From Sipunculus nudus (Eukaryota > Annelida > Sipuncula > Golfingiida > Sipunculidae), in contig CM049309.1 in NCBI GenBank assembly GCA_026874595.1, positions 42,735,079 to 42,799,078 on the forward strand: DNA of 64,000 nucleotides, read 5' to 3'. The position numbers were made by a program, and so were the translations under genes. The notes under the pieces were generated by a model. It was not told where the DNA came from. It saw only the letters and a program-made list of their open reading frames with translations, and searched no databases. This document shows, piece after piece, positions 11,963 through 24,700 of this stretch (position 1 is its first letter; every line of letters starts with the position of its first letter).

Positions 11963-12616
11963 TGATCACATGTTCGTTTGTAAAATCAACAGTTCTGTCT
12001 TCAGTCATTTTTATGGATTGGTTTGTGAGCTGTTAAGAGCCTGTTAGCTGACTTTTCCAACGCCAATGGGTCTCCCCAGGCAGCCGAAGCTTGACACTCC
12101 TAGTACAGCCTTTGTATCACAGTTTCTTCCTGCAACTTAGTTTAGTTTTCACAATGGAAAGCTTAAGCTTAATATAAAATTGACCAGTAGTGAGCTATGG
12201 ATAAATATGCCAAACTTGGTCATACTTGATTAGTAATAGACATATGTGCTTCATACATCAGCATAAACCTAATTTGACAGTAATGACCCAACCTGTATTA
12301 TATACATGTATGCAGTGTGATATAAATTGTCACACACAGACAAAGAGGACATTGTCAGATGGTATATTTTTAACAGCAGTTTCATTTTTGCCATAATGTT
12401 GATTTTGATAACAACAGTTGCAACCTGTAGAACCCATATCTTGTACATCTAAATATTTTTTAAATTTTGTGCTGGCATAACAAATTGGCCTTGTTGATAC
12501 AGGAGCTGAAAATATATGCAGTAAAAGGCAGTAAACCAGCAATATCAGGCAAGGTTACTTGCGGTCTGCACTTGTACTACACATGTATTACACTTGTGTT
12601 ACACTTGTGTGATATG
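11963..12616. other. Non-coding DNA with short ACACTTGTGT repeats near its end
   Basis: Near 12570-12612 several imperfect copies of TTACACTTGTG precede the left end of the hAT-like element; the string TACACATGTATTACACTTG recurs just right of that element at about 16275-16294. Otherwise nothing recognised. Confidence 0.5.
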
Positions 12617-12767
12617 CAGGGTTATAGCTAGATAAATTTGAGTGAAGGCCAAATTTAATGGACATTGGTGAAGCTAACAGAGTTGGTCATTGTGGGGGGT
12701 CAAGGGGCCACTCGATTTCAGCATATGTAAGCTTGCGTTGTTCTGTGTGATTTAACTTACTATTTTT

Positions 12768-15700
12768 AGCGAACCTGTGAGCTTATCCGATGGTGCAGCG
12801 TCGTCCGTCCGTCGTCAGCCGTCCGCCGTCCAGGGCTGGCTTTCCGCCGTCCATGGCTGTAAGTCAGAAACTGTCGGAGCTAGCAGCTCCAAATTACATG
12901 TAAGAATTCGTCACATGTAAAACTTGGTGCCATGGAGCTTATTATTGTGTATCTGCATTAATTTAGATTTTATAAAGAAAAAGCTTAAAAACCTTTAAAA
13001 AATCTTCTCCTCTGAAACTGTCCAGCCAAATTGTCCAATATTTCACAGAAATGATCCCTGTAACAATCTTTCGTAAGTTTGTTCGAATGGTTCAAGTTCG
13101 GAGATTTTTGGCCGAGTTACAAGAGGTTGAACTTAGTCATCTGTCCAAAAAAGCACACTAAGATTAAAATCTCAGAAACGGCTAGAGCTATAATGACCAA
13201 ATTTTATACCAATGTTTGTCGCATATGTCATATCTGATTTTGAGGTATTGGTGGCGCCACCTACATTGATGTGTTTTTTACAAGCGAAAATGTAATTTTA
13301 AACTCTTCTAGCTTATACACTGATTTATGATGAAACTGTTCAGCTGATTGGTTAAAACATTACAAGAATTATTCTATGGTAGGGTTCTGCCAGTTTTATA
13401 AGAATAGATTGGGTAAATACAGTTTTAAAAAAGCGTTGTAGCCAATTGAAAAAGGCTTTCTGTATTTGAAAACAGATTTGACGTCATACAGCCAAGTCAA
13501 GAGGTCACTCAGTACAAACAGGTGGGGTCCAGACATCACCATGGCAACTGACCTGGCTCGGCTGACCTGGCTCGGGGAGGGGGGTGTCTTGACAATATGT
13601 CTAGACGTCTAGGCACAGCGTCTAGACGTCTGGACACAATGTTTAGATGCAGAATTCCCAGTTTATTGGAACTATATCTTTCAACTGTTTGAATCAGGTT
13701 TATTATCAGGTCACATGTGAACTGCTGCGCCTTGATTTTTGGTTGACCTCTGACCTTTCCTTGCTGCCCAGTGTCCATTTGTGCGTCCGTTTCCACACAT
13801 AAACCCAAATATCTCGGAACCGTTTGACGGATCAGGCTAAAAATTGTGCACAAATGTAGCCCTTTGATAGCTTTATAACATACACTAAAAATGGTGGTGC
13901 CACCTGCAACCATTTTTGCACAGCGTCCATCTGTTCATCTGCCTTGGGATAATATTACTCATATCTCAGCAGTGGTTTGACTTTTCCACCTGAAATTTTG
14001 CAAGTTTATACATCCTGGACAGCTTTCTCGATTTTATGACAGGTGGTGCTACCTACATTCACATTTACTCTGTAGATATCCAAGCTCATATCTTGGGAAC
14101 CGTTTGACCGATTAGGCCAAAATTTTGCATGTGTATAGATCTCACATAGCTCTTCATCATAGGCAAAACTGGTGGTGCAACCTGCAACCATTTATGCACA
14201 GCATCCATCTGTTCATCTGCCTTAGGTTAAAATCACTCATATCTCAGCAGTGGTTTGACTTATCTACCTGAAATTTTGCAGGTATTTTACATCCTTGACA
14301 GCTTTCTCGATTTTATGACAGATGTCACCACCTACATTCACATTTACTCTGCAGACATCCAAGTTCATATCTTGGGAACCGTTTGATGGATTTAGCCAAA
14401 ATTTAGCATGTGTATAGATCTCACATAGCTCTTCATTATAGGCAAACTGGTGGTGCCACCTGCAACCACTTATGCACAGTGTCCATCTGTTCATCTGCCT
14501 TTGGATAATATCACATATCTTAGCAGTGGTTTGACTTATCCACCTGAAATTTTGCAGGTTTATACATCCTGGACAGCTTTCTAGATTTATGACAGGTGGC
14601 GCCACCTACATTCACTTTTACTCTGAAGACATCCAAGCTCATATCTTGCGAACCATTTGACTGATTGGGCAAAAGTTTGGATGTGTATAGATCTCACATA
14701 GCTCTTCATCATAGGCAAAACTGGTGGCGCCATCTACAACCACTTATGCACAGCGTCCATCGGTTCATCTGTCTTGGGATAAAATCGCTCATATCTCAGC
14801 AGTGGTTTGACTTATCCACCTGAAATTTTGCAGGTTGATACATCATGGACAGGTTTCTCAATTTTATGACAGGTGGTGCCACCTACATTCACATTTACTC
14901 TGCAGACATCCAAGCTCATATCTTGGGAACCGTTTGACCAATTAGGCCAAAATTTTGCATGTGTATAGATCTCACATAGCTCTTCATCATAGGCAAAGCT
15001 GGTGGTGCCACCTGCAACCATTTATGCACAGCATCCATCTGTTGATCTGCCTTGGGATAAAATCACTCATATCTCGGCAGTGGTTTGACTTATCCACCTG
15101 AAATTTTGCAGGTTGATACATCATGGACTGGTTTCTCGATTTAATGACAGGTGGCGCCACCTACATTCACATTTACTCTGTAGACATCCAAGCTCATATC
15201 TTGGGAACCGTTGGACCAATTAGGCCAAAATTTTGCATGTGTATAGATCTCACATAGCTCTTCATCATAGGCAAAGCTGGTGGTGCCACCTGCAACCATT
15301 TATGCACAGCATCCATCTGTTCATCTGCCTTAGGTTAAAATCACTCATAACTCAGCAGTGGTTTGACTTATCCAACAGAAGTTTTGCAGGTATTTTACAT
15401 CCTTGACAGCTTTCTCATTTTATGACAGGTGTCGCCACCTACATTCACATTTACTCTGCAGACATCCAAGCTCATATCTCGGGAACCGTTGACCGATTAG
15501 GCCAAAATTTTGCATGTGTATAGATCTCACATAGCTCTTCATTATAGGCAAAACTGGTGGCGCCACCTGCAACCACTTATGCACAGCATCCATCTGTTGA
15601 TCTGCCTTGGGATAAAATCACTCATATCTCGGCAGTGGTTTGACTTATCCACCTGAAAGTTTGCAGGTTTATACATCCTGGACAATTTTCTCGATTTTAT

Positions 15701-16038
15701 GACAGGTGGCACCACCTACATTCACGTTTAAGCTGCAGACATCCATGCTAATATGCAACACACCACGCTCTATTCCCCTTGCCACTTAATCCATGCCTCA
15801 CTTCACCTGTCCTACTCTGATTTCTGCGGATACACATAGTGGCTTGTCGACTACCCATATTCTGGTTTTAAAAATGTCCTAGTCCGAAACTTGCATATCA
15901 GAAACGTATATTTTGCTGAAATCATAATGACTAAGGTAGAAATGCAGGACTTAGGAGGATCAATATTAAATTTTAAAAATAAACCTCCATTCATACTCTT
16001 AAACTTTGCACAGGTTTGCATTAGGCCTGTAGGCCTTG
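12768..16038 (+). mobile_element. Helentron/HINE-like element, family 3 (GCRAACCTGTGAGC), copy 1
   Basis: The 5' end GCGAACCTGTGAGCTTATCC is followed by a CGTCCGTCCGTCG-type stretch. The 3' end has GCACAGGTTTGC, which inverts the 5' GCGAACCTGTG, then the hairpin AGGCC-TGTA-GGCCT and the terminus CTTG at 16038 followed by TT. Family-3 body runs from 12768 to about 13460, with phrases such as CAGAAACGGCTAGAGCTATA shared with the copies at 21772 and 39418. The middle is occupied by family-4-type repeats (about 13700-15865). No coding capacity. Confidence 0.65.
13700..15865 (+). mobile_element. Family-4 tandem array and 3' end nested in the family-3 element
   Basis: A long array of roughly 140-bp monomers, alternating to give a 280-bp dimer, marked by GGTGGTGCCACC or GGTGGCGCCACC and by the phrases TATCTTGGGAACCGTTTGAC and TGCACAGCATCCATCTG. 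It ends with the family-4 terminus: TGCGGATACACA, a stem-loop related to AGTCG-CTTGT-CGACT (here with a mismatch), and CTGG at 15865 followed by TT. The 5' end is not resolved; sequence at 13500-13700 contains near-palindromes instead of a family-4 start. Open frames of 61-125 codons on the minus strand repeat the same peptide and merely follow the monomer. Confidence 0.6.
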
Positions 16039-16273
16039 TTAATGATTATTTTGGCATTTGATTGACTCATTTTTGTTAACATACTGATGAGGTACAAATT
16101 TAAGGCAGTTTAGGGTAAATAACCAAAGTTTCATTGTTGGTAGTTGGATTTTTGACATTCTATAAGATCTTTTGTGCCAGTCGATGGGCTACTAACGTTA
16201 GCATTTTTCCCGGCCGGCAGAAGCCCATCCTGGCTACCCCTGACTGGCGCTGATGGGCTTAGCTATAACCCTG

Positions 16274-17937
16274 ATTACACATGTATTACACTTGAGCCAG
16301 GGGGCATGGTAAATGTAATGTAGTGATGGCAGGTTGAAGCTGCAGTTGCTACAATTACAAGGAAAATATACTAAAAGCAGACATGAGACTTAAATTAATT
16401 CAGCAGGTTTAATATGTCTGTTTATGAAGCAAAAGTAAATTATTCATTATTTATCATGGACCATTCAAAGACCTTTCATTTATGTGATGTTAGATTGCAT
16501 TTCTCAGTCTTGCTGGATGTTGCTATGTACAATATGTTCCATTAATTCATGTCACATTTGTTTATGTGCCACGATTGAAGACATTTCCCAAAGCCTGTTG
16601 TTGCATTAAATACACTGCACAAAACATTAAATTGTACATGTAGTCCTGCCATATCTATTAAGGCTCTACCTAAGCACCATGTAACTGAAAGTTTATTATA
16701 TTGTTGCATTGCCTGTGGAAAAATACAGATTTTATAACATTCTTTGTGTTATTTTGATGATTTTGCACTGGGCATTGTAGTCCAAATTGTTCTAATGTAA
16801 CAAATACACCAGATTTACCTGATAGTGCATTTATACACAGGTATATGAAAAGTTCTGTAAACGTGGCATGGATGCAATTATTTAGGTCAATGTCAGATAG
16901 TAAAATATATAATTATGGTCCACAGAATATATAATTATGGTCCACAGAACTTGCAGGATAGTGCATATTCTTTTTTGGAGGATACTTCAGTAGATTAATA
17001 AAAAATAGTTAATGAAATCACAACAGGAACGCTTACCTGTGCCTGTTAGTTGACTGATACTGGTGTGTGTACAATTATTATTATCACTGCTCTAGGACCA
17101 TGTGCTGTGTATGTATCATTTCATGCTCAGTGAAGCGTATACATGAACATGTAAGCGATAACAATGCACATGAGAAGATGGTCTGTACAAGGCAGTAACC
17201 TTGATGTATAAATTTGCTAAATGAGATAATTCAATAAACATTTGTCAGATTTTTCAGACCTGATAGTTTGCACTCTGAATAAAAAGTGCTTACTTCCTAA
17301 TCCAGATATGCTCATCACGCAGGGGTTATTCAGTGCAGTCATCCCAGACATCCTTTCATGTAACCACTGCTTTTAATTTGAAAGGCTGTCACACCAGGGT
17401 GCATACAGTGCAAAGAATCGTGATCAGACTAATGAGAGCATGGTATCGCATTTTGCATCCAACACATTTTAAATACCGGCTCTCAGCATAAATCTAGATG
17501 GAGGCTTAATCTTGGATTATCATCATATACTTTACACCACTTCCAAATTCTCTTTAAAATCATCTCAACAAGTGCATGCCAGCCCTAGACTCTCTTGTAA
17601 AATAACCTTTTTTCATTGGTAGGCAGTAGTGGAGCAGCTGCTAAAATGGTTGCCACTTGGCCCTTGACCTCTTCCTGTCACTTCTTTGATTTTAAAGTGT
17701 GTACATACACATGTTCATAGCATTGGATCTGAGGGCTGACCCTATCTAAAGCAGTTTCTTAATCATAGCCTTGACTATTATTTTTTATTTTATTTAAATA
17801 TTTTTGTTGACGGTAACCGCCACCATTTTCTAATGCTAGATTAACTAAGTATATGTACATCTGCAGAATTCATTCCGGTTTCGGAATCCTTGACAGTTCA
17901 ATATCACACGCTTCCTCTCGTTTTATATCCTGGTGTT
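16274..17937. other. Non-coding DNA with a small tandem duplication
   Basis: Mostly unique sequence. A 22-23 bp direct tandem duplication, unit AATATATAATTATGGTCCAC, lies at about 16903-16947. No exon recognised. Confidence 0.5.
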
Positions 17938-18148
17938 AACCAGGCCCAGTGACTACAGCACCTGGGGGACCTGGGTGTGTAATGTCCCCTTTGCTGGGTT
18001 ATACCACTGAGGTACCCCTGAGAGATGCACTCATTTGTGAGTGAAACAAGCCTGCAGAGCCCTCACCCTCACGTCTTGGCTGAGATAAGAACTGATGATC
18101 TCGCAGCTTTAAGTCCTTTGCTCTGCACCTGAGCCACAGAAGCCGGTT
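17938..18148 (-). mobile_element. tRNA-derived SINE, copy 2
   Basis: Same family as 11720-11962. On the minus strand it starts CCGGCTTCTGTGGCTCAGGT, with a B-box-like CAGTTCTTATCTC (degenerate), and shares the body phrase AACCCAGCAAAGGGGACATT. More diverged than copy 1, implying an old family. Confidence 0.6.
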
Positions 18149-18307
18149 CGCCTTGACTACTAGAATGAGTTTGGTGAGGTTAAGAAAAATCAGATTTCCC
18201 AGGAAAAATATCTATGGATTGTCCTATATTTTTTCATGCCCATTGATCAAGAGAGCATTGTCTATTGTAAAAAACTGGTAATACCATATTCAATTCTTCC
18301 ATTTTTC

Positions 18308-21146
18308 AGCTCAGCTGACTATAAGTCATCTGAGCTATAGTCTTGGTCCATCCGTCTGTCCTTCCATAGATGTGGCACGTTTTGAAACCGTAAGACCTAG
18401 GAATCCAAAATTCGGCATAATGTTAGATGTCCCCAAGATCTCCTACCAAGCCGAAAACTGGCTCTTTGCGACTTCCTTCCTTTAAGAAATTAAGGAAAAA
18501 CCTCAATTTTTTATTAAAAACCTATTTTTACACTTCAGGACTGCCTAATATCAAAACCACTCATCTGTTTTTCCTCATATTTACCATAATTATTCCTCTA
18601 TAGAGTTCCTATGTAAATGCCAGATATTATGTCTGTATTATGTAAATTTAAAAAGGTATGGGCCCAAACATAATGCATTGTGTAAAAAATTAGGAAAGAT
18701 ATTTGATCACTTAACACAAAATATGTTCAAGCTATAAACTTTTTTTCCAGTAATATAACTTTAATTAATCAAAATTAAATTGTATACCCAAAATTAGATC
18801 AAAATCTTTTAAATTTTTAAAAATATTAACAAAAATAAAAAATTGGTACCTTAAATTTTGCCCAACTTTGACCATGGCACGTTTTTTTCCTGTAAGTACT
18901 GTGGATTTAATTTTCACAGCATTTTTTTTTAGCATTTTGTCTGTAAACACCAAAAATTTGAAACCAGTTGATCAAAAACTGTAGATTTTATTCAAGTATT
19001 CAAGCACCATGTAACATATTGTTTACATCAAGCTAGTGTCATGCAGTTTGCAAGTGCTCAGCTCCCCAGCTTCAGCTCTCAGTTCCTAAAATTTGGCATG
19101 CAATTAGATGTCTCAAAAATCCCCTACCAAGCCAAGAATTTGGTCACTAGGACTTAATACCTTCGAGATATTAATGAAAAACTTCATTTTCCATTAAAAA
19201 CCCATTGTTACATTTCAAGACTGCCTAATATCAAAACCACTGATCTGACTTTAATCATATATAATATACATATTTTTCTATACATTCTCTATGCACATGC
19301 CAGAAATGATGTTTAATATTGCGTAATTGTTTTAAGTTATGGGCCCAAACATCATGCACTTTGTAAAAAATCAAGAAATATATTTACTCCCTTAACAAGA
19401 GGATTGCTGAAGCTAGAGATTTTTTGTCAGGGATGTAACATTATTTAATCAAGATTCAATTGAATACCCAAAATTAGTTCTTAATTTTTTTCAAATTGTT
19501 ATTAGTATAAATATAAAATTAGTACCTTAAATTTTGCCCAACTTTGACCATGGCACGTTTGTTTCCTGTGAGCACTGATATAATTTTCATATTATGCACA
19601 CATAAGGATTTCAGCTTTTTAGTTTAGAAAGCTGAAAGAAATCGGCCAAAAATTGTAGCTTTTATTAATGTTTTTATGAGACCATGTCAGACCTTGGCTC
19701 TCTGTAGCACCTCTTGAGTCACCTGTATGTTGACCTTGTTGAACTTTCAGCAAATTATGCATGCTTGAGGCGAGTCATAAACTGGGGCTCCAGGCAGCTT
19801 ATTATATAATGGCCAGCCACAGTTGATCCAGGTGTCCAACCCAACTCATCTAGTAGTTTTAACCAACAACATAACAATAAACAATAAATTAATAAATTTT
19901 TATTGGTTTTTAATAACAAATTAAAGAAAAATAGAAAAGGAATTTGTTAGTTGATAATAACAGGAATTAACTTGCAGTTACCGATGATATAAGAATCTTG
20001 TATCGATGGATAGAATGTCACGTATTCCAAATAACACCATGCAGTCACCTATGGTATTTTTCAGTTCAGTTTTAATGATAAAAAAGTAAATCATATTATT
20101 CATTACTAATCATTAGGGATCATATGAAGGAAATTAATGATAGACAAAGATGCAGTTGATAATATTAAAAGAAATTTGTTAGTTGATAATAACAGGAAAT
20201 TAACTTGCAGTTACCGATGATATAAGAATCTTGTATCGATGGATAGAATGTCACGTATTCCAAATAACACCATGCAGTCACCTATGGTATTTTTCAGTTC
20301 AATTTTAATGATAAAAAAGTAAATCATATTATTCATTACTAATCATTAGGGATCATATGAAGGAAATTAATGATAGACAAAGATGCAGTTGATAATATTA
20401 TTATCTAGATTCCTACTGTGTCTATAGTTAGTACATTGATGTGAAATTAGTCCAAAATGAATATATTACATTTTTTTTAATATAAATAAAAGCCATAAAA
20501 CCAGGTACTTATGATCATTATTTAAATGTGTGAATTTTGTATATTCTTGATTTTCAACATCATTGTTTGGTGAAAACTGAATAAATACCAGACATGGTGC
20601 TAATACTTTGCAATTGTATTTAAACACGAATATGAATATGTACTCCATAATAAAATTTCTTTCATAAGAATGGGAATTCAGGTAAAAATGAAAGTATATG
20701 AATACCAGTGCAAATACTTTCAAAATGTATTAATGAATGCATTCATGAATATATTCTTTAATATTATTTTAATAATCATTTCAGTTATATTTTATTTGAA
20801 AAAATCATACTATTCTCTTATTATTTTTAATAAAAATTATATTTGGGACAATATTTGTAATTTTTTTAATAAATAGTTAAACTCTTATATTATATGTTCT
20901 GCTTATAAGATATATGGCCAAGTCAAAATCTGTGTGACAATTGCACTCCATTTGTTAATAAAATAAATAAAATTAATCCTCTTTCCTGTCTCCAAAGGTA
21001 CTATCAAAATCATACATAAGCTAAACAACAACAACTCATAATACAGCTTATTTTTATTACCACATAAAACCAGCATGTGCCTAATTTCTAAATCATATTT
21101 TTTTATCATATATAACAGCTGAGCACCATGACCCATAGGTCCCTGG
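18308..21146 (+). mobile_element. Helentron/HINE-like element, family 1, subtype B, copy 1
   Basis: The 5' end is CAGCTCAGCTGACTATAAGT. The 3' end is CAGCTGAGC, then the hairpin GACC-CATA-GGTC, then CTGG at 21146 followed by TT. The interior differs from subtype A: AT-rich monomers of about 690 bp, with phrases such as CTCCTACCAAGCC (about 18438 and 19122) and TGCCCAACTTTGACCATGGC (about 18858 and 19537). It contains a very recent 232-bp tandem duplication at 19939-20402. No open frame of note. Confidence 0.65.
19939..20402. repeat. Recent 232-bp direct tandem duplication
   Basis: Two nearly identical units, 19939-20170 and 20171-20402, both running from AATTTGTTAGTTGATAATAA to GATGCAGTTGATAATATTA. 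I saw only about two differences: one extra A after AACAGG, and CAGTTCAG versus CAGTTCAA. Such similarity implies a young duplication, or an assembly artefact. Confidence 0.9.
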
Positions 21147-21771
21147 TTTGTTCATAAAAAAGTGCTAGTGGGACTGTTTAGATATTAGGGACTTATCTTG
21201 GAAATATGTTATCTTTATAGATAGATAAGATTTATTTATATAGATTTATTTTATAGATTTTTTTTCTGTCAAAGGACAGTCCATGCAAATCAGGGTGATG
21301 ACCTGGATGAAACTGACATTGACCCTGTATGAGTTGGCTTTGAATAAAATTTATACCAGAAACAGGATTTCTCAAGAACGGCCTAATTAAGCCTTAAGAC
21401 ATTTGATAGGTGTCTGCCCAACTATCCTCTTCTGTTAGTCTTCCCATATATCTGCTATCCAAAATTTGCTATTGTTAACCAGCTATTAGCAAACTGGAAT
21501 ATGTTTATGAGAGTTTTCTGTGAGAAATGACCATGCACTGTTCCCATATGCAACTATCATAGAAAAGAAACATAAACCAAGACACCCATTAACTTTAAAA
21601 TACATTTTGGAATTTAAGATCATAGCATGATCATGGCGTGAACACTACTGTAGACAGAAGTAAATCGGGGGGGGGGGGGGGGGGGGGTGTCTGGACCCCC
21701 TCTTTTGGTTTCAGACAAATTTTATGTCCTTGACCCCCCTCCCCCAACTTTCAAAACCTGGGGACCTTCTT
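21147..21771. repeat. Spacer with a 21-base poly(G) tract
   Basis: Unique-looking sequence containing an uninterrupted run of 21 G at 21667-21687. The rest shows nothing recognisable. Confidence 0.8.
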
Positions 21772-24700
21772 AAGCAAGCCTCTGAGCTTATGCTATGGGC
21801 GTCGTCTGTCTGGCATCCACCAGACATTAACCTATGCTATCTCAAAAACTGTAGGAGATAGCTGAGTCAAATTTTGTGGAAGAATCTGTCACTTATCAAA
21901 CTTAATCAGATTAGACTTATTTTCTTGCTATTTTTATACTGAAAAAGCTAAAAAAAACTTTAAAAAGCTTCTTCTCCGAAACTGTCCAGCCAAATTGTTC
22001 AATATGTCACTGAAATAATCTCTGAAAAATCTCTCTTAAGTTTGTTTGAATGGTTCCAGTTTGGTGATATTTGGCTGAGTTACAGAAAGCTAAAGTCATT
22101 AGGCCAAAAAAGCATACTAAAATTACAATCTCAGAAACGGCTGGAGCTATCATAATCAAAATTTATGTAAATTTTTATCACAAATGTTTAAAATTGTATT
22201 TTTTGTGGTGCAACCTACATTGACCTGTTTTTTAAAGGGCACAAACCTCATAATTTTAGCTTCTTTCAGCTAAAAAAATGTTTTTGATGAAACTGTCAAG
22301 CTTAATCATCTAATTTTTCACAATGATTATCTTCTGGTAGGGTTCTTCCAGTTGTATAAGAATATCTTGGGTTCATAGAAGCTGAATTTGCTCTTGTGGC
22401 CATTAGTAAGCCTATTTCAAACTGAGGGCTGCAGTAGTCTTCTTCTGCAAACTGTTGTTCTAACTTCTGTAACATGCAAAAAAAAATGATTCTTAGGAGG
22501 CCTTTTTTCATGTTTACTTAAATGTTTGTTGGCAGAATTATTGGACCTTTAACAATGAAAGGACTGCATCTTTTATTAAATAATTGTATCACCAGACATA
22601 TTCTGGAGATACTATGGTTTAGGCACGGTCGCGCCGCCGCCGCTGCAGAGATTTCTTTTGGACACAATAACTCAAAAAATATTTCACGGATCTTTACCAA
22701 ACTTGGTATATGTATAGATATGGGTGAGAGGACGACGCCTATTTAAAATGAGGTCATGACCTCAACTAGGAGAGTGACCTTGACCTTGAATAGGTTCAAT
22801 TTTGGGGAAAATCACACAAATTCTTAAATATCTCAAGAAAACTTGCATGGATTGATCCCAAAATCAAGTTGATCGAAGATCATGGATAGGGTTGTCATGT
22901 TCCAGAAACTGGTGGCGCCACCTTTTATGCTTTACTTGTTTTCATGCCATTTAATATTCCCAAAATTGCTACTTGACAGTACTGTGAGCATTATAAGTCA
23001 AAAACTAATGGACAGATTTCTTTCATATTATGCAAATACATAGATATGGGTTATGGGATGATGTTTATTTAAATTGGGGTCATGACCTTTCCTATGAGAG
23101 TGGCCTTGACCTTGAATATTGCCATATATGGTGAAAATCACACAAAATCATTAATTTCTCAATAAGAGATGCATGCATTGGTCCAAAAATCAACTTGACA
23201 GAAGATCTTGGATAGTAATGTCATGTACCGGAAACAGGTGGCGCCACCTTTATTCTTTTACTTGTTTTCGTGCCGTTTAATACCCCATCATTGCCACTTA
23301 ACAGTACATTTATAACCTGTGAGCATTATAAGTCAAAAACTAATGGACAGATTTCTTTCATATTATGCATATACATAGACATGGGTTATGGGATGATGTA
23401 TATATAAATTGGGGTCATGACCTTTCCTATTAGAGTGGCCTTGACCTTGAATATTGCCATATATGGTGAAAATTACACAAAATCATTAATATCTCAATAA
23501 GGGCTGCATGCATTGGTCCAAAAATCAACATGTTCAAAGATCTTGGAAAGTATTGTCATGTACTGGAAACAGGTGGCGCCACCTGTTATTCTTTTACTTG
23601 TTTTGTGCCATTTAATACCCCATCATTGCCATTTATCAGTACTGTGAGCATTATAAGTCAAAAACTAATGGACAAATTTCTTTCATTTTATGCATATACA
23701 TGGATATGGGTTATAGGATGATGTTTATTTAAATTGGGGTCATGACCTTTCCAATGAGTGGCCTTGACCTTGAATATTGCCATATATGGTGAAAATCACA
23801 CAAAATCATTAATTTCTCAATAAGGGATGCATGCATTGGTCCAAAAATCAACTTGACCGAAGATCTTGGATAGTAATGTCATGTACCGGAAACAGGTGGC
23901 GCCACCTGTTATTCTTTTACTTGTTTTCGTGCCGTTTAATACCCCATCATTGCCACTAAACAGTACATTTATAACCTGTGAGCATTATAAGTCAAAAACT
24001 AATGGACAGATTTCTTTCATATTATGCATATACATAGACATGGGTTATGGGATGATGTATATATAAATTGGGGTTATGACCTTTCCTATGAGAGTGGCCT
24101 TGACCTTGAATATTGCCATATATGGTGAAAATCACACAAAATCATTAATATCTCAATAAGGGATGCATGCATTGGTCCAAAAATCAACATGTTCGACAAT
24201 CTTGGAAAGTATTGTCATGTACCGGAAACAGGTGGCGCCACCTTTATTCTTTTACTTGTTTTCGTGCCGTTTAATACCCCATCATTGCCATTTATCAGTA
24301 CTGTGAGCATTATAAGTCAAAAACTAATGGACAAATTTCTTTCATATTATGCATATACATGGATATGGGTTATAGGATAATGTTTATTTGAATAGGGGTC
24401 ATGACCTTTCCAATGAGTGGCCTTGACCTTGAATATTGCCATATATGGTGAAAATCACACAAAATCATTAATTTCTCAATAAGGAATGCATTGATTGGTC
24501 CAAAAATCAACTTGAACGAAGATCTTGGATAGTGTTGTCATGTACGGGAAACAGGTGGTGCCACCTGTTATTCTTTTACTTGTTTTCGTGCCGTTTAATA
24601 TCCCATCATTGCCACTTAACAGTATTGTGAGCATAATAAGTCAAAAACTAATGGACAGATTTCTTGCATATACATAGACATGGGTTAGGGGATGATGTAT

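Larger units (their letters stand above)
12617..16273. mobile_element. hAT-like element with 14-bp terminal inverted repeats
   Basis: CAGGGTTATAGCTA at 12617-12630 is the exact inverse complement of TAGCTATAACCCTG at 16260-16273. CAGGG ends suit hAT-type elements. I do not see a clean 8-bp target duplication (flanks GTGATATG and ATTACACA). Most of the interior is a later Helentron-like insertion (12768-16038). No transposase is visible. The boundary call rests on the terminal repeat alone. Confidence 0.5.

Noticed and set aside
13536-15021. A family of minus-strand open frames with the same peptide (VAGGTTSFAYDEELCEIYTH and relatives), recurring on the plus strand at 51029 and 53332
   Set aside because: They look like a conserved protein family, but they simply follow the non-coding tandem monomer of the family-4 elements. 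Frames open and close at random between monomers, and no extended domain results.
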